In this document: positions 55,097-62,260 of the stretch, one piece after another | Numbering within the stretch: position 1 is the first letter of the stretch | Layout of the letters: the number at the start of each line of letters is the position of its first letter | DNA from: Mesostigma viride | Taxonomy: Eukaryota > Streptophyta > Mesostigmatophyceae > Mesostigmatales > Mesostigmataceae | Direction of reading: 5' to 3' | NCBI GenBank assembly: GCA_009746045.1 | Contig: RPFO01002101.1 | Location: forward strand, 1 to 62,260 | Length of the DNA: 62,260 nucleotides | The notes under the pieces: model-generated | Databases searched by the model: none | What the model was told of the DNA's origin: nothing | What the model saw: only the letters and a program-made list of their open reading frames with translations | Position numbers and translations under genes: made by a program

Positions 55097-55260
55097 TAAA
55101 CGCGAAGAGCTGGATGATCTTGATTACCCCTTGTCGATCCGTGACAGGTGTGTCTCGCCGCCTGGCTCAGGGAAATTTTCAGAGACCACGGGTGGTGGTC
55201 GCTTCCGAACGCATTTCTCGAGCCGTGAGAGGGATTCGGAAGCTTCCTTAACAGTGAAAA
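55097..55260 (-). pseudogene. Fragment of another IRVTDDG-family gene
   Basis: Pieces of the SRLEK..FP..ETHLSRIDKG region and the following strand-forming block match the family, but the gene has neither start nor end. It also has the pre-FPG hairpin (55184-55189 / 55195-55200, 6-bp stem, loop GGGTG). It lies between copy 3 and the charged protein, so it may be a leftover of family expansion. Confidence 0.6.
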
Positions 55261-55261
55261 T

Positions 55262-56350
55262 TCACATTGGTGGGGTGTTCACGATGTCGTTTTGATACAA
55301 GTCGGATGCTATGTGCTCGTCGATTCGGGGCCATTCCAGACCGGCCGCGCGACGGACACCCCTGCGGTCTGCTTTCAGGTCGTGCATGGCGTTGAACATG
55401 TCGCGCCGAGTTTGTTCGTCCATCGCCCGCAGTCCTCGAGTCCTGTCAATGACGTATTCCGGGTTTCCGTTAAAGGTACTGTCTAAAGTGAATTCCTGTC
55501 CTACCCCTCTGCTAAGATATCCCCCTCGATCCCATACCCGCTGAACGTCGCCGCGAGGTGGTCGAAAACGATGCGCGGGCTCTCTGCTGTTGTCCCGAGC
55601 CTCCACCTCGGCGGGGATCATTGCGGATAGTTCAGCCCTGTGACGCTTTTCGTCGGCATCATCCCGTCGCTTTCTTAGCTCGTGCCATCGTAAAGCGCGG
55701 TCGCCCGTGTTCGACAGCGGCGGGTGTAACGGGTCCTCCCCTTGTTCGCCCAGGAAAAGGGACAAAGTAACGTCGGGGCGGGTGAGATGGTGGTTGCCTG
55801 GATTCGGGGGAGGTTCACCGAGCACACGACTGACGCGGTTAGCATAGGCGTGCCGTTTGGCTATATCGCGTTTTGCGTCCCACGTTTTGTGGAGGGCTTG
55901 GTTGTACGCCCTTGCGCTTTGACGCACGAGGGTTGTGGCGGCTTCAAAATCGTGTGGATCGACATAAATACCGGTCATTTCGGCGGCGTCCGCCCTGTTT
56001 TGAGCAACCCTCTCCTCTCTCAGCGCTCGTTCGAACCTCGCATCGGCCTGACGCGGGGCGGCGTCCACTACCGCCCCCGCAGAATCTCTGCTCATTAGCG
56101 ACAATTGCTTCAGTTCTGCCTTAGACGGATTCCTTTTCATGATGTACTCGCCAAGGATCCTTCTCTGCAACCCGCCCGGCAAGGACGTCAGTGACGCCTC
56201 TCCTTCATCCGTGCCCACACCGAGGGTTTGCATCCTTTCGTTAAGTGCCTCTATATCCACGCCTTCGCTCTCTGTTTTCATGGCCACTCTGTGTCTTTTG
56301 ACCACCTTCCTTTTTTCTGCGGAGAGCCTCTTTTTCGTGTTTGCACCCAT
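55262..56350 (-). CDS. Charged hypothetical protein
   Basis: 362 residues from ATG 56350 (MGANTKKRLSAEKRKVVKRH), highly charged (Arg/Asp/Glu rich) and helical. A short LPGGLQRRILGEYIM stretch near residue 60 is weakly F-box-like, which I do not rely on. AT-rich intergenic DNA lies upstream. Codon use is less GC-biased than the capsid genes, like the other accessory genes here. No family is recognised. Confidence 0.65.
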   Translation of the reverse strand: MGANTKKRLSAEKRKVVKRHRVAMKTESEGVDIEALNERMQTLGVGTDEGEASLTSLPGGLQRRILGEYIMKRNPSKAELKQLSLMSRDSAGAVVDAAPRQADARFERALREERVAQNRADAAEMTGIYVDPHDFEAATTLVRQSARAYNQALHKTWDAKRDIAKRHAYANRVSRVLGEPPPNPGNHHLTRPDVTLSLFLGEQGEDPLHPPLSNTGDRALRWHELRKRRDDADEKRHRAELSAMIPAEVEARDNSREPAHRFRPPRGDVQRVWDRGGYLSRGVGQEFTLDSTFNGNPEYVIDRTRGLRAMDEQTRRDMFNAMHDLKADRRGVRRAAGLEWPRIDEHIASDLYQNDIVNTPPM

Positions 56351-56480
56351 AGATTATCATCATAATAACAACCCAGATTATTAAAGTCTTGACAGACATT
56401 CCGCACCCCGAGCGCGTTCAGAGACGGGTCGAAAAAAACTCACCCCCAGGTGTAATCCCACCCTACTACTAGAACCAACC

Positions 56481-57368
56481 ATGAAGGACTTCAGGCCCGC
56501 GGTCGGCGTTCCCGCCCTGCGTCTGGGAGTGGCGTCCTCGGGGGTCATACCCAAAAGGTACTACGGCGGACTAACGATCGCCAAGCTCCGAAAGATAGCC
56601 ATCATGCAAGGGATCGTGCCCCTGCGGAACCTCACCAAGCGCCAGCTCGAGTGCTCCGTCTACGCCAATCAGTGCGCCATGCGGATCCAGCGGTGGGTCA
56701 GGCGCACCGTTCTCAGGAAGTGGAGGGCGCGCAAGTGTATAGCCCGGCGCCTGGCCCTCATCCCCCACAACAGAGAGGACCCCATCCTCATGGAGCCCCT
56801 GCCCCCCAAGGAGAGGGTATTCAAGTTCGTGCGGCCCAACCGCCAGGTCGTCGGGTTCGACGCCCTCAGCCTCGTGGACTACATCAACTCCTCCGGCAAG
56901 TTCGAGGACCCGGTCACCCGCATCCCCTTCCACCCCGCGGACCTGTGGAGGCTGGACAAGCAAGTGCGCGACCTGGGATACCAGAGGCATTCCACGCTGC
57001 ACCTCATGCAGCACCCAGAGCTCGTCAAGGCGATGAGGGAGCACGAGTCGCTCGTGTGCGGCCTCGAGCGGATCGCCACCGACGTCGTCGAGATGATGGT
57101 GGAAATCGGGGGGGAGGACGGGGAGGTCGTGTCGCCCGACATCATCAACATTGTCAACATGGACTACCTTCCGCAATGGCACGTGTACTTCGCCCACCTG
57201 GTCATACTCGACCACCACGCGGCCTCGGTCATGCTCGACGACCACAGGCAGAAGGTGGAGGCTGCCATCCGCGCGTGCGGGGAATGGCAGGAGGGGAAGA
57301 GGCGCGTGCTGCAGTACGTGCTGACCGCCCTGAGCCTACACCGCGTATACCCGGCCCTCGCGTTGTGA
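56481..57368 (+). CDS. U-box/RING-fold-like protein (putative ubiquitin ligase)
   Basis: 295 residues from ATG 56481. An IQ-like basic segment (AMRIQRWVRRTVLRKWRARK) lies at about residues 72-92. The block EDPILMEPL ... FVRPNRQVVGFDALSLVDYI ... FEDPVTRIPF (about 97-150) follows the spacing of U-box-like E2-binding domains (D-P-I, a central hydrophobic strand-helix, D-P-x-T-R-x-P). No zinc-binding Cys pairs are seen, as expected for a U-box. The C-terminal 140 residues are helical. Together with the OTU-like and JAMM proteins it would give the virus tools to add and remove ubiquitin. Confidence 0.55.
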   Translation: MKDFRPAVGVPALRLGVASSGVIPKRYYGGLTIAKLRKIAIMQGIVPLRNLTKRQLECSVYANQCAMRIQRWVRRTVLRKWRARKCIARRLALIPHNREDPILMEPLPPKERVFKFVRPNRQVVGFDALSLVDYINSSGKFEDPVTRIPFHPADLWRLDKQVRDLGYQRHSTLHLMQHPELVKAMREHESLVCGLERIATDVVEMMVEIGGEDGEVVSPDIINIVNMDYLPQWHVYFAHLVILDHHAASVMLDDHRQKVEAAIRACGEWQEGKRRVLQYVLTALSLHRVYPALAL

Positions 57369-57372
57369 CCAG

Positions 57373-58421
57373 TTAAGCCGAGTAAGAGAAACCGTACCAC
57401 CTGATGCGATAGGGGTTCAGGTCTGCGGGGTCGTTCTCGCCCGCCACGGTGCCAGCAGGCACCTCCAGCCCTATGAACCCGCTGTTTGTGCCCGCGACCG
57501 CCGTCTTGTCCAGCGTGAGGGTGTACGTGGTGCCGCTCCCGTCCACCGGCGAGATGCCCGTCACGGGGACGCTCGCGGGCGCCTCTCCCAGTCTCAGGAA
57601 CTTGGCCACGAACCCGCTATCCTGGAAGCCGGCGACCGAGCGGGTCCACGTGACCACCATCTTGAAGACGTTCTTGAGGCCGTTGCCCACGGGATCGACG
57701 GGCGCGCCGTTAGAGTCCTGAAAGGACAAGTACATCTGCAAAGGCTCCTGGAAAGTGTAGGATAGCGTGTTGTTGTGGGCGGCCGATGGTCTCTCGTTGG
57801 CATCCAGGGCCGCACCCTCCTCGATGTAGACGTTCAACTGCCCCACAGGCACCATCACTCGTGCCGGGCTGTAATTGAATTCCAAACGATAATTCCTGGC
57901 ATCCAAAGCCGTAAAGGCGCCCTTTGAAGCAAACAGGCCATCCATGAGCGCCTGGTAGTCGTAGTCCCACTGCTTTGTGGGGTCGGGGTCCGCCACCCGG
58001 AACTTTATGGCGTCCGCAGTGAACCCCGTCACGTCGCGCGGGAAGCTCACGTCCACCTTCAGAAGCATGTCCCAGGCGGTGTCCGGCTCCCGCCTGGATA
58101 TGGTGATGGTCGGGTAGTACGGCGTCGGCTGCGTGAACCGCAGGTTCCACTGGGTGTCCGCGTTCGTGTTGTCCTCCCCCACCGTCGTCAGAGAGCCGGC
58201 CGGGAGGAAAAGCTTGATCATGCCCTCCTTCACCGTGGCGGGGATGCGCCCCTGGCCATGAACAGGTCGTAGACGCTGGCCGTGACGGGCACGGCGGACT
58301 GCACAGTCAGCGGGATGTTCTCGGCGGTCACCTCGTCCGTGAACGTGGCTTGAAACAGCTGGGGCAAGACGCCCAATACGTCGCGGGAAAACGTGACGCG
58401 CACCGTGATCGTGTCGGTCAT
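57373..58421 (-). CDS. Surface/fibre protein with Ig-like modules, one apparent frameshift
   Basis: Start MTDTITVRVTFSRDV (58421). The frame jumps near 58250, and the continuing frame (57373-58233) holds two or more beta-rich modules of the type VSFPRDVTGFTADAIKFRV with VTGISPVDGSGTTYTLTLD, patterned like bacterial-type Ig-like repeats. A segment VPVGQLNVYIEEGAALDANERPS links them. It has about 349 residues and no signal peptide. The repeats fit an exposed virion fibre that contacts host cells. It is a paralogue of the next gene. Confidence 0.65.
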
Positions 58422-58462
58422 TCTTACAACTTCTTACAACGTGGCGGGGATATTTTTTTGCT

Positions 58463-61400
58463 CTACAGGAGCGCGGCCCACTTGGTCACGAGGAGACTGT
58501 GAATTGCCGCTCTGGCGTCTGTGGATAGCACGCGATTGTAGTATAATATTTCAGCATAATCGCAATATCCTTCTGTAGGACCTGAAGGGGACAACCCAAC
58601 ACCATTAATGTGCATTTTGGCGTCGGAGGCGACGTTTGGCATGGCGCCACTGACCGTGCCAAGCTGAACCATGTCTTTCCATACTGTTCTGTTTCCAGAT
58701 GCATTTGTGGCGTGGAGCTCGGTTATCAAGTAAAATTTTGACCACGGATCGCTGTGGGGAAAAATAGTAATATGCGAATTCACGCCAGAGGAAAAAACAC
58801 CCTCGGAGATACCGTGATTTATGTAGGATTCGTCTTCTCGACCAATCCAGATGGCGGTGTGGGAAGCGGGTGATATTCCTTTCCTTGCGACGTAAAAAAG
58901 TGTGTACGGACCAACGGGCATCACAGCGTCCATAACTAGAGAATCGGAATCCGTAAACGACGCGTACACTTCTGTTGAAGACTTAATATATGTGGGCCTA
59001 TCATCGACACTGGGTGCCGCAAAGATCCGTTCAGTGGAAGATTTGCTTTTAATGGATTGAATGTACTGCCCGTTCGACGTGACGGCGACAGCCCCCTCGA
59101 CATCCTGGTACATCGTTGAGACATCTGAAAAATCCACCCAAATGTCTGGAAATCCCAACAATGCCGCGGCCCACTTAGCCATTAGGGCAGCATTTATGAT
59201 TGCCATCTCCACATCTGACAAAGCACGTTGGTAATATAGAAACTCTCCAAACTCAACTTCACCTCTGGCGTCGTTTAAGAGCACAGTCGCGTCGGGGCGC
59301 GACCGAGTTGAAACATCAACTCCCTCTTTATGATCTACTATGACACCGTTTCTCCAGGCTGTCTTTTTGTCTGATGTGTACCGAACAGAAACCACGAAAA
59401 AAACAGGCCAAGTTAATCCGGTGTCATAAATTGTGATTTGCCCGTTGACATCGTCATAAGTGTTCAACCAACCAGTCACAAATGGTCTATTGGAGTGTGA
59501 TGAACCCAAACTCTGACCCGCAACACGGTGATAGTCCGCAGGTATGCTGTCACCGTCTTCTATATTGAGAATAGAGTGCCACGGCTTGTATGCACCTTTC
59601 TTGGCTACATAAAACAGGGAATGAGCACCGTGATGCATGATCTGTTCCTGTCGTAAACCTTGGTACGAAATTTTAAACAACACGTGCCTAGAGGAGGGTG
59701 TGAGGACGTACCAGCAATTTCCAGAAAACGTGTATTGATTTATAGTTTTGCTTTTCGCGGCCCGTATGCGCTGTCCATCACCTGTGACGAGCGTGGTCTT
59801 AGACGTGTCTGTGTACAAGGTTCCGGCATCTGCAAAATCCAACCAGATTTGGGGGTCTAGGAAAGGGGATTCTGCATACACAAACAAATGGTATCGGACT
59901 AAATACGCGTTAGACACGGTGGGGGCCACTGCGTCAAACACGGTCTCTTTGTAAACCTCTAGGCCAATGAACCCGTCGTCCCCCCCACCTCTGTCTTGTC
60001 GACAAGTAGCGTGTATGTCGCCCCAGACGACGAAGCGGGCGTCACCTTTGTGACCGGCACCGTGACGGGTTCGACGCCGGCTCGGACGTACTTCACCTGG
60101 AAACCGCTCGTCTGGAAGTCGCTCACGGCTCTATTCCAAGTCACCACCATCTGAAACCAGTTCTGCAGCCCATTGCCCGTCGGATCCAGCGCCCGTCCCA
60201 CCACGTCCTGGAACGATAGCGAAAACCGAAGCGGCTCAGGGTACTCGATCGTGGTGTTGTTCGCGGAACTCGCCTTGTCGTTTGCGTCCGTCGCCGCGCC
60301 CTCTTCCACGGCCACGTTCAGCGAGCCCTTCGGCACCTCCGTCGTGTCCAGGTCGAACTCCAGAGAACTCTCTGGCCTTTCTCTGCGAGTACGTCTCCCG
60401 CCAGCCGTACACCAGCGTGTTCGAGTCCGAGACGGCCGTCCCCGCGATCACCGCGCGTCCGTGTACCATATCGACCACCCCGCGACGCCCTGAGACAGTC
60501 GCAGCTGTCCGTATCCCATATAACTGTCGTTGGACGAGCCGATCAGCGCACCGTCCTTGTACACCTTGAAGGCGGACCCCTCGTTCGTTACGGCAAGGTG
60601 AAAGGGCGCAGAGTCGACCGTCGCGGTCGTCGTGAAGGCGTTGTTGCCGTCATAGAAACGCAAGTGGCCGTCGTCGTCACCTTCACGTCCGCGTACCCGT
60701 ACTCTATCAGGTCCTTGTCCCCCCCGTGGAAGTGGACAGGTCCTGCTGGGGGATCACGAGCACCGACAGCGTGAATGTGCCGTACGGGAGGCCGCTCGTC
60801 ACCGGGCTCGCCCCCTCGCCCACCTTTAACACCCGCCCCCCACCAAAGGGTCCCCGCCTCCCGTGAAGGACTTTGCGGGCGTCCCCACGGTGCTCTCCGC
60901 AGACTCGGTGAACTCCCAGCGGTACGTGTCCGCCCCGCTGGAGAGCAGGGACAGCGGCACCAGCGAGTCGCCCAAGGGGCCCGCAAACACCCCGGTGAAC
61001 AGCCCCCTCGTCAGGCACGGGCATTCGTCCCCCAGCTCGAACTTCCACCCCTTGGCGGATTCCGGGGCCTGCTGTCGGATCTTGATGCTGTCGGACGCGA
61101 ATCCCGTGACGTCGCGCGGGAATGTGATGTCCGCTTTCATGTACTTCACCGCGCCCTGGTCCGGCGCGCGGGTGGACACCTGGATGGACGGCTGGTAGGG
61201 CGTCGCTTGGAGGAAGTCCACCGTCACCCATGTGTCCGCGTTCGTGTCTCCTGCGGCGTCGAGGACACCTGCGGGGAGGTACAGTGTGATTGTACCGGCC
61301 GCGACGGTCGCGCTCACGCCGCTCTTGTCGATCGTTATGTCGTAGACGCTCGCGGAGACCGGAGCGACGCTCACGACGGGCAAATGCGCGATGTCAGACG

Positions 61401-61494
61401 TGGTCCCGCTTGTCAAGGTCGATCGAAACAGGTCGGCGGTCACGCCTGATACGTCTCGTGAAAGCGTCACGCGTATGGTAAGAGTGCTGGACAT
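58463..61494 (-). CDS. Large Ig-like and LamG-like surface protein, several apparent frameshifts
   Basis: From ATG 61494 (MSSTLTIRVTLSRDVSG). Order: Ig-like module (61494-60826), Gly-rich hinge and a further strand-rich module in two broken frames (60826-60336), an Ig-like module with EVPKGSLNVAVEEGAATD (60336-59959), then two related LamG/concanavalin-like beta-sandwich domains (59941-58463) opened by PQIWLDFADAGTLYTDTSK and FPDIWVDFSDVSTMYQDVE. Frames shift near 60835, 60665, 60335 and 59960. Overall about 1000 residues. LamG-like folds bind sugars or proteins, so a host-attachment fibre is the best guess. Confidence 0.6.
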
Positions 61495-61525
61495 GGTACA
61501 GATGCCTCCTGTATATATAAGATGT

Positions 61526-62260
61526 TTATGGGACGATGTACGCGGAGGTCATTCGGGCGCGAGTGGAGAGGGGATTAGCTCCTGGAAGCGCGACACTTCC
61601 GATCACTGGCAGAACGTTAGACATAGTCTCGTTCGCGGCTCCGATCGGGCCTTGCAGTGCCCCTGGACCGTATTCCAACTCCCACTTGACGTCGTTGGAA
61701 GAAACGTTATTAGTGAGGAGTTTGTAGAGTTGCGTGCTGGAATCCGAGGCCACCGAGTAATTCAGCTGCGTTCGAGTATTGTTTGGATCCACCTTATACA
61801 GTATCGGAACAGTCCCAAAGTACGTCGGCGTCGGAGTTATGGTGTAAGTAAACACCCACGACGTCGAGTTGGTGTAAGGCTGGTTCATGGTGAGGACGAA
61901 CGGGGTCGGAGTGAATAACGGGTTGAACTCTATGGACCACGTAAGGACGCACCGTTCGTTGCTGAACCCCTCCGCGTCCACCGGGGCCAGATCCGCGGGC
62001 AGTGTCAGCTTGATAGTGCCCGGGGCCCCGGCAAACCACGCGACGTTGACGGACAGGCGAAACATGTCGAAATTGGTTTCGGTCAATCCCAAATAGAACA
62101 GCCCCACCGTTTGTCCCGTGGCCTCGATTTCGGATTTCTGAAACGACATCGTGACCTTTCTGACTCCGGATTCGTCAACAGCGTTAAGCGACTCCAGTAT
62201 GGATGCGGCACTCGGGTACTGTCTGCTCGTCCGTTCAATGGAATACTCACTACCGGACGT
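61526..62260 (-). CDS. Beta-rich structural protein, partial (start beyond window)
   Basis: The frame is open from the window edge to 61526. An internal ATG at 62149 (MSFQKSEIEATG) is in frame but 37 further upstream codons are open, so the start may lie outside. The sequence is beta-rich with Thr/Ser/Asn/Pro-rich strands (TWSIEFNPLFTPTPFVLTM, YTITPTPTYFGTVP) and no membrane segment. It is similar in style, not clearly in sequence, to the adjacent fibre genes and likely belongs to the same surface-protein cluster. Confidence 0.6.
   Translation of the reverse strand, partial: TSGSEYSIERTSRQYPSAASILESLNAVDESGVRKVTMSFQKSEIEATGQTVGLFYLGLTETNFDMFRLSVNVAWFAGAPGTIKLTLPADLAPVDAEGFSNERCVLTWSIEFNPLFTPTPFVLTMNQPYTNSTSWVFTYTITPTPTYFGTVPILYKVDPNNTRTQLNYSVASDSSTQLYKLLTNNVSSNDVKWELEYGPGALQGPIGAANETMSNVLPVIGSVALPGANPLSTRARMTSAYIVP

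Noticed and set aside
55262-56350. F-box protein
   Set aside because: Only a short LPGGLQRRIL stretch resembles the start of an F-box; the rest of the motif is missing.

Overview
This 62 kb window is GC-rich DNA from a large nucleocytoplasmic DNA virus (phylum Nucleocytoviricota). The markers are double-jelly-roll major capsid proteins (four loci), an A32-type packaging ATPase, a VLTF3-type late transcription factor and PCNA. Genes are packed on both strands with little spacing and no recognisable spliceosomal introns. A Rieske oxygenase related to the pheophorbide/aromatic-ring type hints at a photosynthetic host, but nothing here identifies the host. The virus copy carries a nearly intact Ty1/copia-like LTR retrotransposon and two copies of an 880-bp foldback element, and all three interrupt viral genes. 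That would fit an endogenised (integrated) giant virus in an algal or protist genome, or a virion genome that has picked up host transposons. The window alone cannot decide.

Layout. 0-6 kb: cytosine methyltransferase, a large protein with an OTU-like protease domain, and a proline-rich protein. 6-10.4 kb: small unknown genes, then VLTF3 split near its C-terminus by foldback element copy 1 (9481-10360). 10.6-14.7 kb: a multi-copy 'IRVTDDG' family gene, PCNA, an acidic protein and a LysM protein. 14.7-20.1 kb: capsid cluster with one frameshifted copy on the minus strand and two intact copies on the plus strand. 20.3-22.7 kb: a decayed and an intact IRVTDDG gene, then the Rieske oxygenase. 22.7-31.0 kb: a small basic viral gene split by the LTR element (23066-30915, 5-bp target duplication TTAAG). 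31.3-36.8 kb: charged proteins, a fourth capsid gene, A32 ATPase and a JAMM-type protein. 36.8-44.7 kb: virion-type and small proteins. 44.9-48.5 kb: a greatly enlarged IS630/mariner-type DDE protein. 48.5-52.1 kb: membrane and structural proteins and a bZIP-like protein. 52.2-55.3 kb: a Gly-rich gene split by foldback copy 2 (53008-53887), and a third IRVTDDG gene with a fragment. 55.3-62.3 kb: a charged protein, a U-box-like protein and a run of Ig-like/LamG-like surface (fibre) proteins leaving the window.

Many genes, including core ones and the retroelement, break at G or C homopolymers. In almost every case a one-base change in the run restores a long domain-bearing frame, so uncorrected sequencing indels are the simplest explanation. 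I therefore describe those loci as one gene with apparent frameshifts.

Three observations stand out: (1) members of the IRVTDDG family carry different but self-complementary hairpins at the same codon position; (2) the foldback element is a palindrome of palindromes containing tRNA-like segments, with mirrored substitutions in its arms; (3) the LTR element has an extra ORF ahead of gag, an in-frame gag-UGA-pol junction and a retropepsin-like domain placed after integrase.
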